This document shows positions 1 to 9,876 of a stretch of DNA of 64,000 nt, one piece after another. The stretch spans positions 44,581,780 to 44,645,779 of the forward strand of contig NC_090190.1 of assembly GCF_024679245.1 (NCBI RefSeq), read 5' to 3'. Below the pieces are notes generated by a model that had not been told where the DNA came from, ran no database searches, and saw only the letters and a list, made by a program, of their open reading frames with translations. The stretch is from Pseudorasbora parva (Eukaryota; Chordata; Actinopteri; Cypriniformes; Gobionidae). Both the position numbers and the translations under genes were made by a program. The first letter of the stretch is position 1. The number at the start of each line of letters is the position of its first letter.

Positions 1-340
1 TTTAAAGAAATATATTTATTAAAGATAAATAAAGAACAACGCAAGTTAAATAAAGTCAGTGTATATGTTAGGTTGAGAAATAAAACATGTATGCAATAAG
101 TGACTTGAAGTGTCATGCAAAAGGAAACAAAAATGTCAAAACGGTGCGGGAGAGAAGAAGAAGCGGCGGCCCTTCAACCAGCTCTGGAGAGATCTTTAAA
201 GCCCAAGATACTGGAATCAATCACAGGCGATCCTTGAGGCAATCACCAGCACAACACACCACACCTGTGCTCCATTACCTGTAGGGGAGACGTAATGAAC
301 AGGAAAGAGCAAAGAGGAGGAGCCCAGCAGATCCGTGACA
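1..340 (-). repeat. 3' LTR of the Gmr1-like element, truncated by the window start
   Basis: Matches 9,537-9,876 without indels and with four substitutions (window positions 93, 227, 263 and 335). On the minus strand it begins TGTCA next to the polypurine tract. The last 61 bp, known from the other copy, lie outside the window. A minus-strand AATAAA at 15-20 is the likely polyadenylation signal. Confidence 0.9.
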
Positions 341-355
341 CCCCCTCCCTTAAAA
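341..355 (-). promoter_or_regulatory. Polypurine tract for plus-strand priming
   Basis: On the minus strand a purine run (AAGGGAGGGGG) sits directly against the TGTCA start of the 3' LTR. That is the expected place for the polypurine primer of LTR retrotransposon second-strand synthesis. Confidence 0.75.
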
Positions 356-693
356 CAGAGGCTCTTACAAAGCCTCTGTAACAGTCTTCAAAACCCCCCT
401 ACACACAACAAAATAAGCAATTTATTATTTCTAATTTTTAAAACAACTTCCGTAAAGTGAGCACTGAACTTTGGTCCAGGAGTGTTGACAGCCCATATAC
501 ATGAACTGGACAGAAGGACACTTGTCCACAGGCCCCGATCCCCTCTCCCTCCAGCAGCTTCAATCGCCCTCCCCCCCCCCATACCAAAACTCCAGCAAGT
601 CCCGGTACCTGGAAAGCTATATTTAAGGAGACCAGGCAGAAGAAGAGAGTGGAGAAACAGGAAGAGAAAGAGACAGAGACCAGACAAAAACAC
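356..693 (-). other. Gmr1-like element 3' untranslated region
   Basis: About 340 bp between the pol stop codon and the polypurine tract. Short open frames cross it on both strands, but none has recognisable protein features. There is no sign of an envelope gene. Confidence 0.6.
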
Positions 694-3024
694 TCACTCC
701 AGCCCACCTGGGGCACGGGACAAAGCGTCAGCCATGACATTGTCCACGCCCCGAATGTGCCGTATCTGTAAATTGTATGGCTGTAAAAATAAAGCCCAAC
801 GCATAAGGCGCTGACTAGGACTCTTTAATGAATGAAGGAATGTAAGTGGATTGTGATCCGAATAAATGGTAATAGGAACAGCGCCCCCAGCTAAATACAC
901 GTCAAACTGTTGCAGACCCCACACTAATGCCAATGTTTCCTTCTCAATAGTGGAATAATTCAACTGATGACAATTAAACTTTCTAGAGAAGAAACACGTT
1001 GGCCTATCCACCCCCTGCTCATCACTCTGCAGGAGCACAGCACCAGCACCCACATGACTTGCATCAACCTGCATCTGGAAAGGCTGATCTAAACGGGGTG
1101 CCATCAACACTGGGGCCGAGGTCAACAGCAACTTAACATTATCAAACGCAGCCTGAGAGGTCACAGTCCATTCAAACTTCACTTTAGCTTTTAACAGATT
1201 AGTCAAAGGGGCTACTACCGTAGAAAAGTTGGAACAAAAACTACGATAATATCCTACCATCCCCAAAAAGCGCCGCAACTCAGGTTTGGTGGTGGGAACA
1301 GGGAAATTATCAATAGCCATGACCTTAGCATGGACCGGCTTCACTTGTCCCTGCCCTACGATCTTCCCCAAGTATACGACAGTGGCCTGGGCAAACTCAC
1401 TCTTAGCTAGATTTACAGTGAGGCGAGCGTCCACAAGCCTAGTAAAGAGAGCCCGAATGCAGTCCACATGTTCAGACCAATCGTCGCTGTACACAACCAC
1501 ATCATCGAGGTACACCGCGCACCCCTGCAAACCAGAAACGACACGATTCATAAGTCGTTGAAATGTGGCTGGTGCATTTCGTAACCCAAAACTCATAACA
1601 GAGTAGGAATATAAACCAGAGGGTGTTATGAAGGCTGAAACCTCCTGAGCCCGAGCTGACAAAGGGACTTGGTAATAGCCTTTGAGCAAATCAAATTTAC
1701 TCACAAACTTTGCAGATCCTACCTGATCAACACAATCTTCAACCCTTGGAAGTGGAAAACAATCTGATTTTGTGATGTTATTTAGTTTACGGTAATCGGT
1801 ACAGAATCTATATGTCCCATCAGGTTTACTGACCAATATACAAGGTGAAGCCCAACTGGAATAAGAAGGCTTTGCTAACCTATTATCCAACAGGTACTTC
1901 ACCTCTGCCTCTAGATGTCGCTGTTTGTCCAGTGACACCCGGTAGAACCGCTGTCTTATTGGTTCTGCATCACCGACATCAATATCATGCTCAATTAAAT
2001 GAGTACATGAAGGTGTGTCTGAAAACAAGGAGGGAAAAGCAGACAACAAAGACATCATTTCTGATGCCCGTTCATCTGACAAATGCCTAAACAAAATATT
2101 CAAGTCCGCCAACTTCTCAGAATTTCTCAAACGAGGTTGCAAAACACTGCTATCAGGACCTACTTCCTCACCACTACTTGCTGCCACCATGTAGGGAGAG
2201 GCCCCAGGAGTCTCAACAGCCACGGCTAAAGAAACAGGCATAACCAGGTTCCCAGACTCTGCTGCCCCAGAGGCCGAAGACCTGCTGTAATAGGACTTCA
2301 AAAGATTAATGTGACAGAGCTGTGTACAACGCCTACGATTTGGTGTAGAAAGTAAATAATTCAGGTCTGACACCTGCCGAAGAACCCTATATGGACCTGT
2401 GTATTTTGCCAAGAAAGGGGAATTGGCTATCGGCAATAATGCCAAAACCTGATCACCAGGACTGAACACCCTTGGCTCAGCCCGACGGTCGTACCAACTC
2501 TTCATTTTCTGTTGGGCTTTCGTCAGGTTGTCAGTCGCCATCTCACAGGCTAAAAACAACCTACGACGAAAACCATTAACATAGTCCAACAAATTAACAG
2601 GAGACTCAGGACACTTTAGTTCCCCCTGCAAAACTGCTAGAGGCCCACGAACTCTATGACCAAAGACCAAATCATTTGGTGAGAATCCCGTGCTCTCCTG
2701 AGTTACCTCTCGTGCCGCCAACATTAGCCATGGGAGCCCTTCCTCCCAGTCTCTGTTAAGCTCAACACAATAACCCCTGAGCAGCGACTTCAATGTCTGA
2801 TGAAAACGCTCCAGAGCACCTTGGCTCTGGGCGTGGTAAGCGCTACTACACTGATGTTTCACACGTAACTGCTCAAGCACCTCTTTAAACATACGTGATG
2901 TAAAGTTAGATCCTTGATCACTCTGTATAGTGTGAGGGCAGAGATGGGCATAAATACATGGAAATGTATTTAAAATACAAATACAAAATACTGTGTGGAA
3001 AAATGTATTTAAATACAAATACAA
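694..3024 (-). CDS. pol: Gmr1-like pol, downstream half: integrase catalytic part, reverse transcriptase, RNase H
   Basis: A 776-residue open frame. Roughly the first 28 residues are read from the inserted hAT-like transposon; genuine pol starts near 2,935. Residues 36 (Asp) and 72 (Glu) are the second and third integrase catalytic acids, with the canonical 35-residue spacing. The integrase C-terminal part, rich in basic residues, runs to about residue 250. A linker is followed by reverse transcriptase from about residue 340, with FDLLKGYYQ (motif A aspartate) and YLDD at 505-508. RNase H follows (VDAS, EKETLAL, SDHNPL) and ends in the family-typical ADALSR near the stop. The enzymes would copy the element RNA into DNA and integrate it. 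The frame is intact but cut off from its start and from the first catalytic Asp by the insertion, so the copy is probably dead. Confidence 0.9.
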   Translation of the reverse strand: MYLYLNTFFHTVFCICILNTFPCIYAHLCPHTIQSDQGSNFTSRMFKEVLEQLRVKHQCSSAYHAQSQGALERFHQTLKSLLRGYCVELNRDWEEGLPWLMLAAREVTQESTGFSPNDLVFGHRVRGPLAVLQGELKCPESPVNLLDYVNGFRRRLFLACEMATDNLTKAQQKMKSWYDRRAEPRVFSPGDQVLALLPIANSPFLAKYTGPYRVLRQVSDLNYLLSTPNRRRCTQLCHINLLKSYYSRSSASGAAESGNLVMPVSLAVAVETPGASPYMVAASSGEEVGPDSSVLQPRLRNSEKLADLNILFRHLSDERASEMMSLLSAFPSLFSDTPSCTHLIEHDIDVGDAEPIRQRFYRVSLDKQRHLEAEVKYLLDNRLAKPSYSSWASPCILVSKPDGTYRFCTDYRKLNNITKSDCFPLPRVEDCVDQVGSAKFVSKFDLLKGYYQVPLSARAQEVSAFITPSGLYSYSVMSFGLRNAPATFQRLMNRVVSGLQGCAVYLDDVVVYSDDWSEHVDCIRALFTRLVDARLTVNLAKSEFAQATVVYLGKIVGQGQVKPVHAKVMAIDNFPVPTTKPELRRFLGMVGYYRSFCSNFSTVVAPLTNLLKAKVKFEWTVTSQAAFDNVKLLLTSAPVLMAPRLDQPFQMQVDASHVGAGAVLLQSDEQGVDRPTCFFSRKFNCHQLNYSTIEKETLALVWGLQQFDVYLAGGAVPITIYSDHNPLTFLHSLKSPSQRLMRWALFLQPYNLQIRHIRGVDNVMADALSRAPGGLE
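2931..2938. repeat. Left 8-bp target-site duplication of the hAT-like insertion
   Basis: TGTGAGGG occurs here and again at 6,100-6,107, exactly bordering the inserted element. An 8-bp duplication is the hAT superfamily signature. Confidence 0.9.
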
Positions 3025-4743
3025 AATACTGTGTGGAAAAATGTATTTAAATACAAATACAGTATTTTGTATTTTGAAAATACACCAAATACATGTGAAA
3101 TTGGCAATTCAGTGAAGGTATCCATATTAGGCTGTAATCTATCTGGGCCTATTCTGAATGCCAAAAAGCATTTAGATGTGTGCAACTGCTTAGAAACTTT
3201 CGTTTTCAATTTGAATTTGAATTTCCTTTAGCGGCAGTTATAATAACACAAATTACGTCAATAACTCATTCGCCCTCACTTCTTTTTCCACTCCAACATT
3301 CCAATTATTCTTGCCCACTAAAAGCTGCACAGATATATGTGCTTACCCCGATAGGCCTATCTATGTAAATGATTTAGAAAAAGGATTTAGAAAAACTGGG
3401 TTGTACTAGCCTAGAAATCTAGACGCACCCTAGCGGTAGCAAATCAAGGCGCGCTGGAAGCCGTTTAATTCCGGGGGGGCCCCCTTTACCGTCAAAGAGC
3501 ACAGACGGACCCACCGCCCCAGATTATTGATGTTTAAAATTAATTACTTGTTAAAACGCGATCATACCATGGGTGTCGGAAGCAAAACTGTGGGTGGTCT
3601 CAGAATTTGTTTTTGCTGGAGTAACGTTAGATACAAATATACTATTTGTTATTTGTTTGAGTTATTTGCCCTGCCTTTTGCAGAACTCACGCTACTCCCT
3701 TTTCACATCACAGATCAGAAAGGCATTTATTTTCAATAAAAATTTAAAAAATAATAGAAAAGTGGAAAAAAAGAGTCAAACACCTAATACGTTTTTCTCG
3801 GTAGGGGTAGGTAAACAGACGTGTTGAATTAGTGACGATAAAAGTGAAAGTGTCCAATATCATTGGTCTTTAAAAGTGGGTGAGTCTTGTCCTCACGACA
3901 CACAATGGTTCCGACGCCAATGGACCATACACAGACACACGTTAATCATCACTCATAAAGCATTCTTTTTATTTGTGTTCATAGGCTACATACAATATCC
4001 AGCATCTGCCAGGGCTTTTAGTCCCTCATGTGCGCATATTTGGAGAAATAATGATTCATAAACACGTTTGTAAAATATCATGTGTCCCGACTTCAGAAGA
4101 CTGGTAGAGTAGAGCTATCAGAGTAGGCTAACTTACATGTTAACGTCCAGCTCACAAACCTCGCGGATGTCTGAACAGAGTTTGTTTCGGTGTCAAGGTC
4201 AGCGTCGTTGTTTACATACTTTTTTTTTTAGAAGATTTCCCAATTTTACTTTTCTTAACCGTGTTAGTAGTAACGTAACTCAAAAAAAGTCTACAAATAC
4301 GTTTCTGCTGCTTATTGCTAACCATGACCAAACAAGAGTGAGCGAGGTGATGATGGTGACGAAAGCACTTCCTAAGGAATTATTAAAATAATTATTAATT
4401 AGTTTATATCTTATCCACGGCCCATTATTTTAATCCCATTAAAACACAGTATGTTATGTCAGTCTATTTTAATTTATTTTATTTCATTTCATGTTTTAAA
4501 TACAATACAATTTTAGTCCACAGCCCCCCACCAGGGGGGCTGATACTATAACGAGGGGGGCTGCAGCCCCCGCAGCACCCCCCTTCCCGCGCTACTGAGC
4601 AAATCTAATCTGCCACGAGTGCCGTCTAGCAACTCTCAATACACTTCTGAGCTGTAAAAACCAAACTCTGGTCGGGCCAATCACATAGTGTATAGAGTCG
4701 GTGGGCGGGGCTTAACATAATGACGGCAGAGTTGCGTTTGCGT

Positions 4744-5469
4744 CAGTGTTGCCAACTTGGCGACTTTGTCGCTCTGTCGGCTTTTCAGACCCCTCTAGTG
4801 ACTTATTTTCAAAAAAGCGACTAGCGACAAATCTAGTGACTTTTTGGACAAACTTCAGCTGCTTTAGTTTACAAATGTCGCCAGTACTGTCCTGCGAGCG
4901 CGAGGTCTTTTTTCCCCTCTGCCGTCACACACACCTCTCTCTGCGTCTGCCCTGTTCAGTGAATGGCTGAGGGGAGCTGCACGCGCACACAGACAGCAGC
5001 TGACAGACGTGAATGAGCGAGCTACACATGAGCACACAAGGTTGCCATCGATTTCTCACTTAATGTTATCTGCTTCTTTTGTTTTATATTTGAATAAATT
5101 AGTTATGATGAGTTCCATCTCTTGTGCTTATCACTTATATTACTCACTGTACAGAGCTTTAGTTCATTCAGTTTCTCAATTCAGATTTTACACATATAAT
5201 TTTTTTTGTAATTCACTATATCATAAATTGTATGACAAAAATGTATAGGAAATGAAAACATTTATTGGACAGTCGGCTGTATTATATTATTGTAAAATAT
5301 AGTAAATGAGCACGGATTAGGAGAGAAAAAACGTCAGGCAGACTGAACGCAAGGACGGCGTGATGACGTCACTAATATGCTAATTAACGCATGACGTCAT
5401 CTAGCGACATTTAGCGATTTTTTTGGGCAGGCTTTAGCTACTTTCCTTGGAAAATAGTTGGCAACACTG
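4744..5469. mobile_element. 726-bp hAT-type MITE, third-level insertion
   Basis: Starts CAGTGTTGCCAAC and ends with its reverse complement apart from one position (GTTGGCAACACTG), flanked by a perfect 8-bp duplication GTTTGCGT at 4,736-4,743 and 5,470-5,477. The subterminal regions carry repeated AGCGAC / TAGTGACTTTTT motifs on opposite strands. There is no transposase. It interrupts the second-level element just upstream of its helicase-like scrap, so it is the youngest insertion of the nest. Confidence 0.9.
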
Positions 5470-5477
5470 GTTTGCGT

Positions 5478-5733
5478 GCTTCTAGTAAACACAGACGCTG
5501 GCGAACGGCGGTCTTTCGAATCAGCTTTGGCCGTGACTCTGGAAGACTTGGAGTTAAGCTTTTCTCTGAGAAAAGAACAAAGAACGACACTGAAGTCATT
5601 CTTAAGAAGGGAAGATGTGTTCAGAGTTTTGCCGACCGGATACGGCGAATGTTTAATCAGTCAGCGAGCTCTGCTTCACCTTCGTTGCTCTGGTTGGTGT
5701 AGCGATATCCTATCGCGTGCAGAGGGAGTTTGA
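5478..5733 (+). pseudogene. RecQ-helicase-like fragment carried by the nested transposon
   Basis: A short frame, about 85 codons after the MITE, reads LRKEQ...LKSFLRREDVFRVLPTGYGE. In RecQ-family helicases a similar stretch leads into the Walker A motif (PTGxGKS). Here the motif lysine is replaced by Glu and the Ser by Cys, and no further helicase motifs follow, so it cannot be a working ATPase. It probably reflects capture of a helicase exon or an old element-encoded helicase. Assignment rests on motif resemblance only. Confidence 0.45.
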
Positions 5734-6064
5734 CAGACAGCCGTTTATCCGCCCCTCGGATTGAGCTGTCAATGGTGAGTTTTCAGACCAAACATCTTGA
5801 TGTGGGTCTGGCTTGTCAGGCTAGGGTTGTACAGCTGCGGCTCACCTGAATGAATGTTGGGGGGAGGGGCGTGTCTGGTCTGAACTAGTAGATGCATGAA
5901 AACAGCTCCTGATAAAGAGGTTGCCTGGCTCAAAGTATTTTGAGTATTTTGAAAATACAAAAATACTCATCTTAAATGTATTTAAATACAAATTACATTC
6001 GATTTTTTCCAAAGGCTTTAAAATACAAAATACAAAATAGTATTTTGTATTTCAAATACGTATT

Positions 6065-8710
6065 TTAAATACATATATTTGAAATACTGCCCATCCCTGT
6101 GTGAGGGATACCAAAGATGGAAATAAATTGTGAAAGTGCTTTCACTACAGCTCTAGTAGATATTGTACGCAAAGCATAGGCAGCAGGGTATCGGGTAGAC
6201 TGACACATCACCGTCAGCAGGTAAACACACCCTGACTTAGATGGAGGCAACGGTCCCACACAATCAATTAACAAATGTTCAAATGGTTTTCCTATAGCTG
6301 GTATAGGGTAAAGTGGAGCCGGCTTTAACACCTGATTAGGCTTTCCTGTTAACTGGCAAACATGACACGTCTTAATGAAGCATGCCACCTCCTTCTTTAG
6401 GCGAGGCCAGTAGAAGTACTTCATAAGCCGGTCATAGGTCTTTTTAACCCCCAAGTGCCCCGCTACATCCCCATGAGCTGTCTGAAGGACCAGTTCTCTA
6501 AACTTAGCTGGCACTACCACTTGAAACACTGGGTCCTCAACTCCTTCGTCAGTGTGAGAAGACCACTTCCGGATCAACAAGCCCTCCTGAACAAAATAAC
6601 CCCTTGCTGCACTGTGGAACTCCTCAGGTGGCAACACCCCAACAAACAGATCTTTTAATGTCGCATCCTCCTTCTGAGCTGCCACAAAATCACTATGAGA
6701 GAGAGAAGAAGGTAAATTAGGCAAAACAACAGATTTTAACTCCCTAGTCTGTGAAACGTCATTAGTGGCACGGCTCATAGCCCGTGTCACTGCACAAGCG
6801 GTAAAGACAGACAAATTCTGATCACTAACACCACTGTCAGCTGGAATGGAGGGAATATTCCTAACAATTACAGGGGGCGGTACATCACCCCAAACACGCT
6901 CTCCAGCCAGATTATTACCCAACAGGAGATGTATGCCCTCTACAGGTAAAGAGGGACGGACTGCTATTGCTACTTCCCCCTGTACCAAATCGGACTGCAG
7001 ATTAATCCTATGCAGTGGAACAGAGACAACCTGTAACCCAATTCCTCGGACTAAAACATTGTTCCCAGTGCTCGAGTCAGTAGAAAAAGGCAAAACGGAC
7101 TCCAATATAAACGACTCGGACGCCCCTGTGTCCCTAAGTATCTTAACTGGCACCTGGCTGGAACTACCCACCAGTGAAACTAAACCATCTGTAACAAAAG
7201 GACAAAAAACACTTCCACCTGTTTCAACTGAATCAGCCCTAACATTACTCTCACTAGCCCCAGCAGATCTCAGGCCTGATAGGGAATATGAAGCCAGAAA
7301 CTCTTCAGGTTTAGCCTCATTCTCAGCCATTAAAACGTTAGAAGGTATAACTGACTCTGATACAGCAAGCGTGACCCCCCTAACAACATCAGTACCATTT
7401 CTCAGATTTTTCCCCTTTAAAACAGGACAGTCTTTCTTCCAGTGCCCCTTGTCCAAGCAGTAGCGGCACACATCCGCATCCTTCTTAGCAGGTGTAAAAG
7501 CAGAAAACCTAGACTCTCTGTGAAAACCCACAGTACCCTTGTGTGACCGATTAACATGTGAATCTATTCTACTCTGAGCAGGTGGCAAATATGAACCTGA
7601 CGAAGAAGGCCTCAAAACTTTATGGAAACGTCCAAAATGTTCCTGAGAAACATTAACAGCACCGGTTTCCTTTAAACTATACTTATGTGTCAAAGTGAAA
7701 TCATCAGCCACAACTGCAGCTTCTGCTGCTGTTTTCATCTTATGCTCAGATATATGTATAGCAATTCGCTCCGGAAGGATGTTCCTAAACTGTTCTAAAA
7801 CAATCAAATTAGACAACTCTCCAAAAGTAGCGACCCCCACTGCAGAGCACCAACGATTGAAGTGGCTATTCAGCTCTCTTGCTACCTCTGTATACGTCTG
7901 TTTGTCTCCCTTTCTCCAGCTACGAAACCGCAAACGATAAGCTTCAGGAACTAATTCATAAATTTTAAGCACTGCCTCTTTTACTTTTACATAATTTTTC
8001 CTGTCTGGCACAGGCAACGCAATAAATGCTTCTTGCGCTCTACCGACAAAAACACTTTGGAGTAACAACGTTCTCTCAGAGTCAGACCAGCCACGGTCAT
8101 CAGCCACACTCTCAAATAAAGAAAAGAAAATATCTGGATCCTTCTCATTGAACTTTGGAAGCAACCTAACCATGTGGGATATATCAGGGGGACGCACCGA
8201 CCCCCTAGGAGCCATATCCTCATCCCCATCAGATAAAAGCCTACCTTCAGCAACCAGTCTCAGACGTGCTAAAGCCACTTCACGTTCACTTCTTATTCTT
8301 TCCATTTCTAATTGTCGCTCGGCTTCCCTTTCATTCTGCTCTGCTTTACGTTGAGCTTCTCTCTCTAGACGTTCAGCTTCCCGTTGAGCTTCTCTCTCTT
8401 TCTGTTGCATTTCTATTAACACTTTCTGTTGCTCAAACGTAAGTGACATTTTGGAAAACTCTGCCGAAAGAGGTGTCGACGTTGCTTCTCCTAGCGCTAA
8501 TTCCTCCATAATTAGAGATGCAGGTGATGAAAGAATATTCCTAACAACCAATTCCGCCTGAACTGACACTTTTATCTGGGCCAATTTCGCTGTTCTAGGT
8601 AAACCCAAACCAAAATTATAATGTTCACAAACTTGACGTAGCTGATCCTTTGTCAAACAATTCAAAACCTCCACTGATGGAGCTACGAAAAAATCCTCTA
8701 AACTAGCCAT
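6065..8710 (-). CDS. gag-pol: Gmr1-like gag-protease-integrase, upstream half of the polyprotein
   Basis: An 881-residue open frame starting at the first ATG after the leader; the last 10 residues are read from the hAT-like insertion. A charged Glu/Arg/Gln coiled coil lies at about residues 95-155. The capsid region, about 185-345 (PKFNEKDPDIFFSLFE onward), is the part related to the vertebrate SCAN domain, reported to derive from Gmr1-like gag. The CCHC zinc knuckle (C-x2-C-x4-H-x4-C) is at about 415-428, and the aspartic protease active site DTGAS at about 527-531. The integrase HHCC zinc finger begins near 743 and ends in CHVC. The first integrase catalytic Asp (LLIDCVG) is near 815. Products would package, cleave and integrate the element. 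No internal stop or frameshift is seen before the break. Confidence 0.9.
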   Translation of the reverse strand: MASLEDFFVAPSVEVLNCLTKDQLRQVCEHYNFGLGLPRTAKLAQIKVSVQAELVVRNILSSPASLIMEELALGEATSTPLSAEFSKMSLTFEQQKVLIEMQQKEREAQREAERLEREAQRKAEQNEREAERQLEMERIRSEREVALARLRLVAEGRLLSDGDEDMAPRGSVRPPDISHMVRLLPKFNEKDPDIFFSLFESVADDRGWSDSERTLLLQSVFVGRAQEAFIALPVPDRKNYVKVKEAVLKIYELVPEAYRLRFRSWRKGDKQTYTEVARELNSHFNRWCSAVGVATFGELSNLIVLEQFRNILPERIAIHISEHKMKTAAEAAVVADDFTLTHKYSLKETGAVNVSQEHFGRFHKVLRPSSSGSYLPPAQSRIDSHVNRSHKGTVGFHRESRFSAFTPAKKDADVCRYCLDKGHWKKDCPVLKGKNLRNGTDVVRGVTLAVSESVIPSNVLMAENEAKPEEFLASYSLSGLRSAGASESNVRADSVETGGSVFCPFVTDGLVSLVGSSSQVPVKILRDTGASESFILESVLPFSTDSSTGNNVLVRGIGLQVVSVPLHRINLQSDLVQGEVAIAVRPSLPVEGIHLLLGNNLAGERVWGDVPPPVIVRNIPSIPADSGVSDQNLSVFTACAVTRAMSRATNDVSQTRELKSVVLPNLPSSLSHSDFVAAQKEDATLKDLFVGVLPPEEFHSAARGYFVQEGLLIRKWSSHTDEGVEDPVFQVVVPAKFRELVLQTAHGDVAGHLGVKKTYDRLMKYFYWPRLKKEVACFIKTCHVCQLTGKPNQVLKPAPLYPIPAIGKPFEHLLIDCVGPLPPSKSGCVYLLTVMCQSTRYPAAYALRTISTRAVVKALSQFISIFGIPHTGMGSISNICI
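6100..6107. repeat. Right 8-bp target-site duplication of the hAT-like insertion
   Basis: TGTGAGGG, identical to 2,931-2,938. Confidence 0.9.
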
Positions 8711-9460
8711 ACAAATGAAATGAATTCTACAGCATACAATCTTTACAGACTACCAAAGGAAAAAAAACAAGCTCACCTTTTACAATGCAAGTGTGGCCAC
8801 AACACTGCACATCAAGACGAGACAAAAGGAAGTGCCCTAAAAGAAAAAAAAACAACAACAAAAAACAGCGATCCTCTTCATGCATACCCCAAGGACAGAG
8901 ATTTTTATTACACGATATCAGCGGCGCCTAAACTCCCCCGACAAAATGTCGTTAAAGCAGGCTTCCACGACTGTGCCCTCTGCCCAGGATAGCACAAAAA
9001 CAAAAAACTAAAACAATAAATCAAAATAACAAACAAGCTGTTAATACTTAATGGGCACTCGCAACTTCCACTCAATCTTTTAAATGCGCAGTGCAGATCC
9101 ACACCTGCCAAACAATAGCCCACCGCCAATTCTTCAACCTGGCTCACTTCAAAAACAGCCCAGGCACTAATTAACAAAATATTCTCCTTCTCTCACGCAC
9201 CAACAACGAAAACAAAAACAAATCTGAATTACTCCCCATGCGTCTTCCCAACGATTCAAAACAACGTATTTAGTTCAATGAACTGTATCGGTTCTTTTAC
9301 AAGATCCGTATACAGCGCTTTCCAAATCAAACACAACTAAACAAAACGAATCTGCATTTAACACTTTAAACAACAAGGCTACTCAAAACCTTGTTATAAG
9401 CATTAAAAGAAAAAGAAGAGAGAAAAAAAATATATATTTACCAATGTCGTTTAGATCTCT
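8711..9460 (-). other. Gmr1-like element 5' leader
   Basis: About 750 bp between the primer-binding site and the gag start. It has no long frame in gag orientation and several A-rich runs. A packaging signal would be expected here, but none can be identified by eye. Confidence 0.6.
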
Positions 9461-9472
9461 GACGAGCCCCCA
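9461..9472 (-). promoter_or_regulatory. Primer-binding site, tRNA-Pro type
   Basis: The minus strand reads TGGGGGCTCGTC, complementary to the 3' end (GACGAGCCCCCA) of vertebrate proline tRNA. It lies 3 bp inside the LTR end, as expected for first-strand priming. The next six bases match only partly. Confidence 0.8.
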
Positions 9473-9475
9473 ATC

Positions 9476-9876
9476 TGTTACATTCTGCCTATTCCAGGCT
9501 ATGTAAACAGAGAGGGAAGACCACGCGGAGTGTTCATTTAAAGAAATATATTTATTAAAGATAAATAAAGAACAACGCAAGTTAAATAAAGTCAGTGTAT
9601 ATGTTAGGTTGAGAAATAAAACATGTATACAATAAGTGACTTGAAGTGTCATGCAAAAGGAAACAAAAATGTCAAAACGGTGCGGGAGAGAAGAAGAAGC
9701 GGCGGCCCTTCAACCAGCTCTGGAGAGATCTTTAAAGCCCAAGATACTGGAATCAATCACACGCGATCCTTGAGGCAATCACCAGCACAACACACCACTC
9801 CTGTGCTCCATTACCTGTAGGGGAGACGTAATGAACAGGAAAGAGCAAAGAGGAGGAGCCCAGCAGATCCATGACA
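9476..9876 (-). repeat. 5' LTR of the Gmr1-like element, complete, 401 bp
   Basis: On the minus strand it begins TGTCATGGAT and ends GTAACA, with the usual TG...CA termini. It aligns without gaps to the truncated copy at 1-340. A minus-strand AATAAA lies at 9,551-9,556. Immediately outside, from 9,877, the 47-bp satellite begins in mid-monomer. Confidence 0.92.

Larger units (their letters stand above)
3407..5823. mobile_element. Second-level DNA transposon nested in the hAT-like element
   Basis: The ends are imperfect inverted repeats of about 22 bp, both starting TAGCCT, flanked by a direct repeat GGGTTGTAC at 3,398-3,406 and 5,824-5,832 (8 or 9 bp, depending on which bases belong to the ends). 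It encodes no transposase. The interior includes G/C-run palindromic stretches at 3,466-3,487 and 4,518-4,590, a RecQ-like coding scrap at 5,478-5,700, and another insertion at 4,744-5,469. I do not recognise the family with certainty; the duplication length fits hAT-like elements. Confidence 0.7.
2939..6099. mobile_element. hAT-like non-autonomous DNA transposon inside the integrase gene
   Basis: The ends are CAGAGATGGGCA on the left and, on the opposite strand, CAGGGATGGGCA on the right: 11 of 12 positions match, with the CAG(A/G)G terminus typical of hAT elements. They are bordered by perfect 8-bp duplications TGTGAGGG. Both subterminal regions (2,955-3,090 and 5,935-6,085) are dense in AAATACAAAATAC-type repeats on both strands, including a direct duplication of about 40 bp around 2,967-3,050. 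No transposase frame is present, so mobility would have needed an enzyme from elsewhere. Much of its length is a second transposon at 3,407-5,823; without it the element is about 740 bp. Confidence 0.85.
1..9876 (-). mobile_element. Gmr1-like Ty3/gypsy LTR retrotransposon, split by nested transposons
   Basis: Reading the minus strand gives LTR (9,876-9,476), a proline-tRNA-type primer site, a leader, gag-protease-integrase (8,710 down to the break), the rest of integrase, reverse transcriptase and RNase H (ending 694), a polypurine tract and the second LTR (from 340, cut by the window edge). Integrase lies before RT, the order known for the Gmr1 group of deuterostome Ty3/gypsy elements and not the usual RT-RNase H-integrase order. 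The shared 340 bp of the LTRs differ at only four positions, so insertion was fairly recent. Both halves of pol are open; the only break seen is the 3.16-kb DNA transposon at 2,939-6,099. Removing that insert and one 8-bp duplication puts both halves in one frame. The right LTR edge lies directly against the 47-bp satellite, so the element probably inserted into that array. Confidence 0.9.

Noticed and set aside
341..693. Envelope gene downstream of pol
   Set aside because: The space between the pol stop and the LTR is only about 350 bp with no signal peptide or membrane segment in element orientation.
482..814. 110-codon plus-strand frame with a basic C-terminus
   Set aside because: It lies antisense across the retrotransposon 3' region and the end of RNase H, with no recognisable domain.
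3407..5823. Autonomous transposase gene inside the nested elements
   Set aside because: No frame longer than about 90 codons and no transposase motif; all three nested elements look non-autonomous.
6846..7463. 205-codon plus-strand frame
   Set aside because: Shadow of the gag-protease frame on the opposite strand.
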